Source: Lutjanus erythropterus
Taxonomy: Eukaryota > Chordata > Actinopteri > Lutjaniformes > Lutjanidae
Length of the DNA stretch: 64,000 nt
Assembly: GCA_020091685.1 (NCBI GenBank)
Contig: CM034600.1
Span: forward strand, 9,502,764-9,566,763
Direction of reading: 5' to 3'
A program made the position numbers and the translations under genes. The stretch's first letter is position 1; every line of letters starts with the position of its first letter. This document shows positions 54,801 through 64,000 of the stretch, piece after piece. A model generated the notes under the pieces. It worked only from the letters and a program-made list of their open reading frames with translations. It was not told the origin of the DNA and made no database searches.

Positions 54801-57043
54801 TTCCTCTCCTGTGTTCTGTTGAAGAGTCGCAGGTTTTACTGGGGTTTGTTCTCCGGTCCGAGCTGCTGGTGTTCCTGCGTCGCAGTAAGACTGAGGTAAA
54901 CGGCTGGATGGAGTCAGACAGGCAGCTGCAGGGTTCAGCAGAAAGTAGAGGAGTGAACTGATGCCGTTTAAAAGGCAGGTCGTGTCTTTACAATCCGTTC
55001 GACATTGACTGAATGTAAAACAGTTTCAAAAAGGAGGATGGGAGCAGGATGTACGGACAAGACAGGCTGCTGACGTAAAAGCTCATGTTATGACAACTCA
55101 TCCATTTTAAAGCAGTATCTAGTAATAGAAAAACACTTGATAAGAGTAGAGCTGCTTATCAAAAATTGTTTTAGAAAACAGATTTCTGGGCAAATGTAAA
55201 GTCCAAGGATGTACTAGAGAAAGTGTTTTCAGTTTCTCAATAATACTTAATGCTATACAGCATGACAAGTACACATGTGACAGAAAATACAAACAAATGT
55301 GAATATGTTTGTGCTGTTCTGTGCAGACTCTGGATAAACATCTGGAAGAGATCTGCTGCATTTACCCGACCTCGGTCCTGTTATCACCTCATAACACCGT
55401 TCAAGAGGTAGACATTAGTATAGCTGAATTTAAAGGAATAGTTCAATACTCTTATCCACTTTTTTCCCCCTAAGACTTAGATGAGAAAATTGTTAATCCT
55501 GTCATGTGTGTTAGGATGTTTAATCAGTTACTTTAATACTTTAATTTCCAGTAAATGTACTATTTTGTGAAACCTTCCTCAAGTTTTAAATGTTCAGTGT
55601 GTGAGAATATGTAAATACGATCATTGTGTTTTCATTACTTTAGAATGAGGTATTTATGTCTACGAGGCTGCGGGTCCTCTTCATTCAGGTTACCATGTTG
55701 CACTGTCATGTTTCTACAGGAGCCCAGAACGGACAAACCAAACGCTGGCTCTAGATATGGCCTTCCTTGTTATGTGTAAGTTTCATAGCCACCATAGGGT
55801 CTCCTAAATGCTTCGAAGGGAAAGGTGAGGCGAGGTGTGTGCAATCTCCAAGCTCACTGCTAGATACCCCTAAATCCTACACACTGATCCTTAAACTACA
55901 GAGGTAAAGCTGGGCGGTGATTAGCCTAGCTTAGCATAAACACTGGAAGTAGGGGGAAACAACTTCCCTGGCTCTCTCTGAAAAAAATTTAAATACTCTT
56001 AACATAATATGTAAATCACATGAAGGGGAGAGTGAGGGGAAAGTGTTTGCAATCTGAAAGGTCACTGCTAGATGGCACTAAATCCTACACAATGGTCCTT
56101 TAAAGTGTCTATAGATGATATTTGTTTGATAACCATTTATCAGTGTGGAAGGTATCACTCGTAGTGATGACTCTTGAGCACAGTCGAGCCAAGCCGTACT
56201 GTTCTTTGGTGTTTAAGCTCACAAATTTACTCATTTGGTTCACTCTCATTGCTCTTATAGCATCGTTTCCAGGCTACAGCAGGCAGCAATTTTCAGCATA
56301 AAAGCTCTAAACCCCTACTGTTCACTACCTACTCAGCACCAAACAGCAGTTAGCAACCAGCTGGTGAACATAGTGGGGCATTTAGCAGATGAAGAGCTAC
56401 CAGATATTCCCCTCAGGAGTTGGTAGAGACCAAAAACTGAGCTAAAAGAGAGTGAACACTAGACAAACAACACTCTAAATGAAAGACAGTGTTGCTCCAT
56501 AACTCCATACTGGATGTGTAAATAGGCAGGTTTAATGACTTGTGACTTGTATCAATCTTCTCATCTAACTCTTAGAAATAAATTGAATAAATATATTCAC
56601 CAAGGTGATGAGAAACTGTTAAAAAAAAATGTGTTACTCCCCACAGGCTCACAGTCTCCTGAGTCTGGTTGGAGGTCAGACCTTGTTTGTGGCAGACAGG
56701 GGCAGGCTGGTCGGACTCATCTCGTGGTCAGAGGTAATAAGTGTTTGCATTATAAAATGTGTGTTTACACTACCCAACCCTCACAGATATAATTGTTAAT
56801 ATTTTCTTAATGACGCACACTGCTTGATTCTGTTACATTCCTCTGTGGGGGTTTGTCTCTGTCTGTATGCACTTTGCAAACAAGACCGTGTCCCTGTCTG
56901 GATCTGTTAACATTATGCAGGAAGTAGGAGGCAAAATGGCTACTTACGTATTCAAAGCAGTCTCTTTCTCTCCTTCCCTCCCTATTTCTTTCTTTCTCCT
57001 CCAGATGAAGAGAATACTAGAAGACTTGGCCAAAGAAATCTAA
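36859..57043 (+). CDS. clcnk: Kidney-type CLC chloride channel (ClC-K)
   Basis: Homodimeric plasma-membrane chloride channel of renal and ionocyte epithelia; mammalian ClC-K needs the subunit barttin. Nineteen coding exons: 36859-37009, 38516-38647, 38743-38871, 41189-41328, 41441-41530, 43848-43923, 44498-44623, 46108-46192, 46515-46616, 47155-47239, 48273-48416, 49155-49224, 49368-49478, 50420-50636, 54218-54351, 54825-54895, 55327-55407, 56647-56733, 57005-57043. All phases join, giving about 689 residues (human 687). Landmarks are the SGIPE selectivity motif (about 139), GKVGP with Val184 where most CLCs have the gating Glu, AGYFMP (434-439), PSFYD with the pore Tyr532, then two cytoplasmic CBS regions. 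Exon 1 was placed because its end (RAAVK, joining to EWLLKLR) matches human ClC-K in phase; its start could instead be the in-frame ATG at 36835 or 36799. Exon 5 could end 12 bases earlier. A single gene replaces the human CLCNKA/B pair. Confidence 0.96.
39478..39580. repeat. Dispersed repeat fragment (clcnk intron 3)
   Basis: Shares GTTAGCAACAAGCTAGC, AGAGCTGGTGGAGACCAAA and CAGAGCTAAA with 41823-41955 and 56335-56463, all inside the clcnk gene. Unnamed family. Confidence 0.55.
39762..40070. repeat. Dispersed repeat, copy 1 (clcnk intron 3)
   Basis: Contains AAAGCTATAATATG and GTGTGCTTACATTATCC in the same order and spacing as 51290-51540. Non-coding. Confidence 0.5.
41823..41955. repeat. 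Dispersed repeat fragment (clcnk intron 5)
   Basis: Related to 39478-39580 and 56335-56463: ACTAGCTGGTGAAGAGAGTG and CCGAAACAGAGCTAAAAGAG. Confidence 0.55.
42530..43118. mobile_element. AAGTC-rich transposon fragment (clcnk intron 5)
   Basis: Multiple CAAGTC/GACTTG words on both sides, ending CATGTGACTTGAGTCCCCAC then CTCTG, the CAGAGGTGGGG-type terminus seen in fish hAT-like MITEs. The left end appears truncated. Assigned from motif recall. Confidence 0.5.
46397..46439. repeat. Perfect 19-bp hairpin with CCCAA loop
   Basis: The left arm AGACGTCATTAGACTTCAC (46397-46415) is the exact reverse complement of the right arm (46421-46439). Both arms contain GACGTC, a CRE-like core. It lies in clcnk intron 8, about 75 bp before exon 9. 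Confidence 0.9.
49572..50140. mobile_element. Foldback element copy E (clcnk intron 13)
   Basis: The left end GAAAGGGATAGTTTGGATTA, then GTACCAGCACAGAAGCTAAGC and GTCAGCAACAAACAGTATTT, match the family. The right arm is truncated after the AGAAAAGGCTGTCTGATGG block. Confidence 0.68.
50637..54217. other. clcnk intron 14
   Basis: A 3.6-kb intron, the largest of the gene after intron 1-side spacing, which separates the membrane-domain exons from those for the CBS region. No exon was recognised. It contains a repeat shared with 39762-40070 and a segment (53690-53900) resembling 32570-32700. Confidence 0.55.
51290..51540. repeat. Dispersed repeat, copy 2 (clcnk intron 14)
   Basis: Second copy of the repeat at 39762-40070, with GTGTGCTTACATTATCC and GAAAGCTATAATATG conserved. 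Confidence 0.5.
55640..56105. mobile_element. Two partial MITE copies (clcnk intron 17)
   Basis: About 55640-55900 and 56010-56105 both end with CCTACACA(C)TG(A)TCCTT(T)AA, the right terminus of the element at 33937-34805. Both also share a GCAATCT...CACTGCTAGAT block with each other. Confidence 0.55.
56335..56463. repeat. Dispersed repeat fragment (clcnk intron 17)
   Basis: AGCAACCAGCTGGTGAACAT and GTTGGTAGAGACCAAAAACT relate it to 39478-39580 and 41823-41955. Confidence 0.55.
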
Positions 57044-60000
57044 GCAACATGAAACAAGCACATCCTTTGACCTGTTTGTTAAGCAAACGTGAATCCATCT
57101 CTGTCTGATTAACTGTACACAAACCTGCCTATAATAATGATATCACTTCTTCATTTCCCAAGTGTGACAATATTTGCACACCAACAAAACTGCCATTAGC
57201 CGGAGGCTTTTATGATAAACATTTATCAGAGCTTATTGTCTTGCCTTTTATTGTAATTAGCAAGATCTCGTCCACTGAGGGGATTACAAACTATCTCATT
57301 CACTGATCTGCACTTTGTGTCACAGCATTATTAAAAATGTGTCTTCCCAGAATCATACCCAATGGGGACGGAAACAAAAGCCTGTAAAACAGTTTGTACA
57401 CCAATTAACACAATGTAACCCTGCTGCTGTGTTTCTCCCACTAAACTACACTTCTCCATGAGTATCCAATTAGTACGTATTGCTTCAAAGCAAACTACAA
57501 ACATTGACTTTTGACCTTTTTTTGGCTTCTTTTCGATTTATTTCAGTGCGCTATGAAAATTATGTTGCAGACAACTGAGACGTCCTTGAGTTAAGTTGTT
57601 TGGCTCACTTAGCTTCAGTATTTCACACTATAATTTCCCTTAGGAATTGTATTTAAAGGTGCTGCAGCGTCTCAAATGGAGCAGTTAAAGCTGTTATGTG
57701 TTGGATTTTGTCATTTCTGGCTTTTTGGCCCCCCCAGTGGTAACATCAAAAAAGACACTGTGACAGCAATGCTCGCCTCTCCATCCTCCTGAGAACAACA
57801 CATAAACATGCCATCAGAATTATATGCACTAAAATTCTACTCAGAGTGGCTTTAAACTGGCAAAAGACAAGTTTGTTTGCTTTAACAAGCTCAGTGAGTC
57901 CTGTTGATTGCTCAGTGTAATGGCTATAGAATAATGACACCATTGGTATTTAGATTGTTTCCCTGTAAGTCTGATTTCCACTATGCAAGCGAACACAGTG
58001 ACATCACTATGTTGAAAGGTTGAAAAGTTGTCTGTTTCCACTTTAATGAAGGATGTTAAGTGATTTCTCTGGGGCTTAACTCTGATAGTCGACGACTCGA
58101 ATCACGAGTCAAAGTCATCTGAGATTCTTCCAGTTTTTGTTTTTCCTTTGTTAGTTGGTGCAATTGTTAAAAAATAAGCTCAGGACGGCATGCACTGTTG
58201 GTTGACTGATGAGAGAGGGTGAAAGTAGTAGTTGGTAAACAAGTTTCAGCTCTTGACAGAGCAATGTAACAGCATGACAGACTGTAAACTTTACAAATCA
58301 AGTCTTAAAATCACCATGCGGACCGTGCAGCGCAGGTGATCCTGGACAGCAGCTGCAGCCTCGGGTCAGAAGCTCTGCAGGCCCACTGATTTTATAACTG
58401 AACTATGACACGCACTTTTGATTTACCTGACGTCAGATATTTTCACATCACAGATGATGAAGAAAGGCTTTAACATGCAAGTCTAACATGCAAGAGTTGC
58501 CTTGGTAACGGGGTTCCTGCTCAGCTTAATCAACTCTTGATTGCAGTCCAAATTATTGGAAGAGCTTTTCTGGTGTGATTGTTAACTCAGAAAAACTATG
58601 AAGCACAAAATAAACATTATAAATCAAAATAAAATGTTAGAATAATTTGTGTTGTTACATGAACCAGCCAACATAAAACATACAAAGGGAAAGTCTGAAG
58701 TACAAATATGGCAAAATGACAGATGAAATTAACTATCCACATGATTGTCTTTGTCTGAAAAAAAAAATCTTATTTTCTTTGTTTTGACCATCAATTATAT
58801 TGTTTATTATAACATTGTACTCTTTAGATCTTGGAACGCCGTGACATCACTATGCTAGACTTAACAAAAAGCCATGTATTAAAGAAGTGGAATTCTCTTT
58901 TGAGGAATTCTTTGATAAATCATATTTAAGTATAATGAGATGATAACTTTGTGCAACTTATTCTCCATGGAAATTCAAAGTCATTTAAAAACAAAAAAAA
59001 TATTTTGTGTTGATTCAGCCATTCTGGGAAATGCGTGTTATTCCACCAGGAGAGCCGCAGCATGTTTCAGGAGCGTCCCAGAAGAGGCTCCGCCCACAGC
59101 AGATCGAGCCGGGCCTGAGCAGGAAGTCAGACAGGAACAGAATAGAGCATCTGGTCAATTTTCACAACTAAACTCTCTATGTAGACTCCTGATCATAAAA
59201 ACAGACGAAAGAAAGAAACCATTTTACTACATAGCCTACTTAACCGTGGTGAAGGCACAAAAATAAAAATAAATGAAACAAAATCTGAGCAAGTCAGCAA
59301 AATCAGGCAGGCAAAACCCTCCACTACTGAAACTCTCACGGTGGATTATGATGTTGTGTGGAGGATGAAATAAAGCCACGTCACAGATGCAGCATCAGTC
59401 ATGTCTGTTAGAATCAAGACGCAACAGGACACTGAAGGACTCTAATCCTGTCTCACTGCTGAAGTGCAGCTCCAGTCCCTGATTAGCTGCTGATTTCCTG
59501 TTGTCCTCAGAATGTATTGATTTTTAGAAATCAATCATTCTGCCTTTATACACCTACTGTATTTCTGGCATCGAAAACTTTTAGACCAAGAAGACACAAC
59601 ACTATAATAACGTGCAGCTTTTCAGAGTGTAAGTGTCCAGTTTGACACTGTCATGTGTCACTTGTCCACTCAGTCACATTTGCTTCGCAGAGCAAAGCTG
59701 CTACAGCTGCTGTCAATCTCTACACCTCGAATCAGCTGACTGTTCTGCTAAAGGGTTTTGTTTCATGATAGGTGTGAACAAACTCGCTGTGCACAGTCTT
59801 TTGTTCTGTTTTCTTTTTCACATTGATTGAATACCAGAGTTACGCTGAGGTAACAAAAGGGGAAACAGGCACAGCGCAGCTTGTTAAAAAAAACACCATG
59901 ACAACACCTCCATTCTCCAACCATCTCTCACTCTCAAACACACAGCTGACATACATGTGAAATACACAACACACGCACAGCGACAGGTTCCACCCTTCTC

Positions 60001-60653
60001 TCTGTCTGTTTTTCTAGGCTCTTCTGCACCCGTCGCTCTCAGGCAGAAAAGTGTGAATAAAAGCTAATCATAGATGGGACTCAGACAGATAATTGGTTCT
60101 TCACAACAGACCTCTTCTTTTCTCTAGATTCAGATGAGAAATCTCAAAGAGGACACATTTTCAATTTCTCTCAAGACGTTTTCTCCACTCAGGCTGTCTT
60201 CACATAACCATCCCTTAACCAAATTCATGTGCTCAGTTCATCAGTGTGAAAGAAAGTAGGATCAAAAACAGAACTGGACAAACTTATTCAGCACATACAG
60301 TATATTAAAACGGATGTTTTATAACAAGATATTTACACTAGCATCATTTGACTCTTCACAGTTCGGTTCTACATCAATATCAAAGAGTTTAATGTACAGT
60401 GAATAAAAAAAATAAATGTAACATGGGAACTATGTACATTCACAAAAGTAGATGCCTCAACCTGGGAGAAATACAATGTGTATCTGAAGATCAGACCTTA
60501 AACCTTTTCAGAGGAGCCAATTGTCTCTTGAGATGTCTGCCTGTATTTTTTTTTTTTTATCAGTCATTGCTGGTGGTTGAGGCTCAAGTCTTCTCAGGGA
60601 GGCTCATTTTAGAGATTGCCATCAGGATTGCTGGCTTGTTCTACCCGTTAAGC
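57044..60653. other. clcnk-fam131c spacer with both 3' UTRs
   Basis: The two genes converge here. The clcnk 3' UTR starts at 57044, with a candidate ATTAAA at 57330-57335. The fam131c 3' UTR runs leftward from 60653, with a minus-strand ATTAAA at about 60393-60388. No exon was recognised between. The reading frames in this stretch have no visible family similarity. Confidence 0.5.
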
Positions 60654-62965
60654 CTAGTTATAAAAAACGTCATCCTCTGATAGCGAGCTGCTGTCTACGT
60701 GTCTGACAGCAGCCTCTGCAGTCGCAGCGCTCCTGTCCTCGAAGGGCTGATCTCTGTCCTGCTGAGCGGTGGACGTCTGGGAAACGGAGTCTACCATTGG
60801 CTGGGGGACCAGGTGGGCCACCCTGCTGTCGCCGTAAGCCTGGGCGTGGATGCTGTACAGGTGCTGCGGGACGCTGACGCTCCCACCGTCCAGCAGGAAT
60901 TGAGACAAGAAGTGGCTTTGTGCAGCTGAGGAGGGATAATGACAGGATCAGTTGAAATGGCTGAAAACGCTGCAAAAATAATTGAAATTACACAAAGAAA
61001 ATCAGTGACAGCTGAGTTCTCTCAGGTTGTAGAGCTGGTAGAAACTGTGGCTATTCACTGGTTTGTTATAGAAACACTGCAGATGCACTCAGTGGTTGAA
61101 CTGGATAAAAAAAAGGTGCTATAGTTTGAACCTGAATCTGCTGCTTGGCACGTAGCTTTACATGACTGTAAAACACATCTGAAAGCTATTTCTTTATGAA
61201 AATACATGTAAATTCATCAAGGGAAAAAGTGCAAAGACATTATTTTACACACTGGATCTTTAAGACAACCATGATGTTTGGGACTTCTTGTTTCTTATTT
61301 TGAGTCAGACTCTTCCATTTGATGTTCTGTTGTCCATTACAAGATACCAGGGCACATTAAAATAAGACATTTTATTTTTGGTGTCATTGGACAAATGCTG
61401 CATAATGTCCCTAATGAATGATTAGCGCAGAGGTCTGCAACCTGAGGCTCCAGAGCCACATGCGGCTCTTTAGTTCCTCTCCAGTGGCTCCCTGTGACTT
61501 TGGCAATAAATTATATGGAAATGAATAACATTATATTTTTTTTTAAATATTTTTCACGTTTCATTGTTGTTGGTCTATGAAAAAGTTGAGGCACCTCAAA
61601 ATTTCAAGTCAACATACTACATACATAGTACATCAGCTTTGATCAAGTCAAATCCTTTATTTTTTGAAAAAATTTTACCAACTACTGATCTGTTGTTGAG
61701 ATAATTTATTTTTCTTCTTTAGATAAATTTAAATATTTGAATTTCAGAAACCCCAAAATGTTGTATTAAAAAAAATAGTGTAAACCATTTTATTTTAAGG
61801 CAACAAAATAGTAACAACTCAGGTTCACAGTTAACTGTGACCAAATTTTGAAAAGCAGTTTCTCTAACTTTAATTTTTACTATAAATTTATCTAAGTAAG
61901 AATAGTAAATTATCTCAACTAAAGGTCAGCAGAAAGTTTGTAAAACTTTGAGTTGGGCACAAAACTCAAAAATCTATTGCAGTATGTTTTACACCAAATT
62001 AAAAAAAAGTGTTAATATTTCATCAACTAAAATATCAAAGACTGTGTCTATGGCTCTGTGTCTTTCCCTCTAAATTGTGACGGTGGCTCGTCTTCTGTCC
62101 TTTTTTGCCTTCCCTTCCCTTGGATTAGTGTAACACAGCATAGGTGTGCAAATGTTACATATTTGCACATCATACATAAAATAAAATAAAGACTTTCAGA
62201 TTATAATAAGCCAAATCGAGACAGAGACTCTTCCAGCAGAAATGAATCACAGCCTTGTTGTCTAACCTTTTGGTTCACTTGAATTCAGACACAACCAATC
62301 TGCAAAGTTTGCAGCACAATAAAAGACAAATTTTAGACATGTGATCATTTTATGTGATCAGACCTTGCAAGCTGGTGGACGGCTGCTCTAAACTGTCGTT
62401 CATGGACCACACATTCATGGCTGCCTCAGCCAGGGCAAACTGCTCTGCCACACCTGTGAAACAAAAAGCACACAAAATCATTTTATGTTTCTTTTCACAG
62501 AAATCGATCCCCTGCTGTTTTTCACCCAGTCCACCACTGTCACAAACAAAGAGAAATCGAATAAGTGAACTTGATTTGAGTGACTGTCATGGGATGTCCT
62601 AAAGGCTATTGATTTTTTGTACAACAAGCCGGTCGAACAAAAACAATGCCCGGAGGGATGTGAGCATCATTTCATCTCCGCCGACCACATCTCGTTTTCT
62701 TTGAATTGAATTCATCCTCCTGTCTCACCTGCAGCGAAGCGAGCTTCCTTGATCTCGTCCGTCATTTGGGAGTAGAACTGTTCATCTTCCTGCAGCTCGG
62801 CCCCCATGCCCCCCCAGCCTCCGCCTCCTTTACCCCAGGCCCCGCTCCAGCCTCCCCTGGCCTCGCTGCCTCCGCCCCAACCCTTCCACTCAATCAGGTG
62901 AGCGACCCGCCCCTGGGCCATCGCCGTCGGCTGGGTGATATGCTCCTTTATCGTGGCCACCAGAC
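60654..62965 (-). CDS. fam131c: FAM131C, 3' part (3 coding exons)
   Basis: Member of the FAM131 family, whose molecular function is not established. Three coding exons join in phase: 62965-62729, 62453-62364 and 60925-60654, ending in TAG. Family signatures are ATIKEHITQPTAMAQGRVAH followed by LIEWKGW, DEIKEARFAAG, GVAEQFALAEAAMNVWSMND and the C-terminus SEDDVFYN, which matches human FAM131C (EDEVFYN). The acceptor at 62965 needs a phase-1 upstream exon, and no match to the human N-terminus (MGSCVS) was found up to 64000, so the 5' exons lie beyond the right edge. A Gly/Trp-rich stretch follows the WKGW motif and is longer than in human. Its position beside clcnk matches human 1p36.13. Confidence 0.93.
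61428..62100. mobile_element. hAT-like element interrupted by another repeat (fam131c intron)
   Basis: 61428 starts CAGAGGTCTGCAACCTGAGG and continues with CCACATGCGGCTCTTTAG, a common vertebrate hAT terminus. A second piece at 62010-62100 matches the hAT remnant at 690-775. Between them sits a copy of the repeat at 27680-28690. The best reading is one hAT copy split by a later insertion. Confidence 0.45.
61640..62000. mobile_element. Third copy of the 27.7-28.7 kb TIR element
   Basis: Blocks GTTGTTGAGATAATTTATTT and AGAAACCCCAAAATGTTGTA on the left and ATTATCTCAACTAAAGGTCA on the right occur in the same order as in both units at 27680-28690. Confidence 0.55.
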
Positions 62966-64000
62966 CTAAATCAGGGCAGGAGAAGGAGAGATACATCTTG
63001 ATAAAGTGGATTAGATGAAAGGTGGCGAGGCTGAAAAGACGGGGTAAATGTGGTAGCAGAGGACAGAAGGAGATCATTTGAGGAAAAGATACAATGACAG
63101 GCCAAGATAAATGCTGTAAAGTAGGTGATAGAAAGGAAGAGGAAGGCAAATAAATGCCACAGTAAGGGACAGGGACATGGAATGAAAACAGAAGACACAT
63201 AAAGGGAAAGGTGAAATGAGATAGTTATACATTAGAAGAAATTCTACATTCGGACTTTGAAGGTGAACATTTACTCCTGATTACCATGAAAGAGGCATTT
63301 CTGCTGCTGCTTTCTGATTTAGAGCTCCATTGAAAACAAACTGCAGAAGATTGAAAATGAGAGTATTGAAGCACCCAGGGTGATTTTGAGGAAAATTGTA
63401 CATTTTCATGTTTATTACTGGCATCACTTCTATGGCAGTGTTCTTATGAACAGAACAGAAAATCTAATGAAAAATCATGTTACAGCTTGATGAAAAACAA
63501 GAAATGATTACTTTTTTACAATTTACAAATATTGAAATGTGTGCTTATTGATTAAAAACACAACACGAAACAACTTTGTTCTTATATTGGTTTATCTAGA
63601 GACCTGATTAAAGCATGTCTTAAAGTCTTTTGGGGGAAAAGTCACAATTATTCCTGAGGAAATAACATCAGCTGCTCTGTCTCCTAGAAATTACATTTGT
63701 ATATTACAAAATTGTTTTCATAATTATGTTGTGGTGACAACTTAATTCCTGCCTGGATGATGTTTTGAGACATTTCTTTGAGTGAATAAAACAATTCATT
63801 TTTGTAACACTCTGGAGTCTAAAGGAGGTTGTTGGGGTGGATGGCGGTCGTATGAAATGCAGTCCCGTTACACCAGCGTCCAGCGTTTGTATCCAGACAA
63901 AAGCACTTTGATTAAGGTAAAGAAATATCATGATTTTGGTTAGGTTCAGGCAGCAAAAGCACTTTGGTTACAATTTTGGCTAAATGGTAATAAAAATGAT
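62966..64000. other. fam131c intron, right edge
   Basis: No exon of fam131c or another gene was recognised up to the window end. Reading frames here do not resemble the FAM131 N-terminus. Ordinary intron sequence. Confidence 0.5.

Noticed and set aside
62966..63200. Upstream continuation of the fam131c exon reading frame
   Set aside because: A clear acceptor (TTTAG) at 62965 is where family similarity begins. Upstream residues are hydrophobic junk unlike FAM131.

Overview
This window is vertebrate nuclear DNA, most likely from a ray-finned (teleost) fish. The genes have many small exons with GT-AG introns. The proteins match vertebrate families closely, and the AT-rich introns and spacers are full of short inverted-repeat transposons and (GT)n microsatellites typical of fish genomes. 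No bacterial operons, CRISPR arrays, rRNA or tRNA genes were seen.

Five genes could be reconstructed exon by exon, with reading phase consistent across every proposed junction. (1) ddost, minus strand, 164-3674: the first seven coding exons of the 48 kDa oligosaccharyltransferase subunit; the 3' part lies beyond the left edge. (2) zbtb17 (Miz-1), minus strand, 5063-17446: complete, 14 coding exons, 929 residues, an N-terminal BTB domain and 13 C2H2 zinc fingers. (3) hspb7 (cardiovascular small heat-shock protein), minus strand, 20931-26811: complete, 3 exons, 157 residues. (4) clcnk (kidney-type CLC chloride channel), plus strand, about 36859-57043: complete, 19 coding exons, about 689 residues. 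(5) fam131c, minus strand, 60654-62965: the last three coding exons; the 5' part lies beyond the right edge.

The order zbtb17-hspb7-clcnk-fam131c matches human 1p36.13 (ZBTB17-HSPB7-CLCNKA/B-FAM131C), so this is a conserved synteny block. Human has two CLCNK genes and here there is one. ddost sits directly beside zbtb17, whereas human DDOST is on the same arm but several megabases away. The genes do not form a pathway: they cover ER N-glycosylation, transcription control, a muscle chaperone, an epithelial chloride channel and a poorly characterised protein. The block is a neighbourhood, not a functional cluster.

Non-coding DNA is mostly old transposon debris. It includes five copies of a nearly palindromic foldback element, a TA-flanked deletion derivative of a Tc1/mariner-type transposon that keeps the transposase C-terminus, several hAT-like ends, and several other inverted-repeat families present in two or more copies. 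I found no convincing new gene system. The most useful leads are the transposon families, a perfect 19-bp hairpin in a clcnk intron, and lineage-specific low-complexity expansions in zbtb17 and fam131c.
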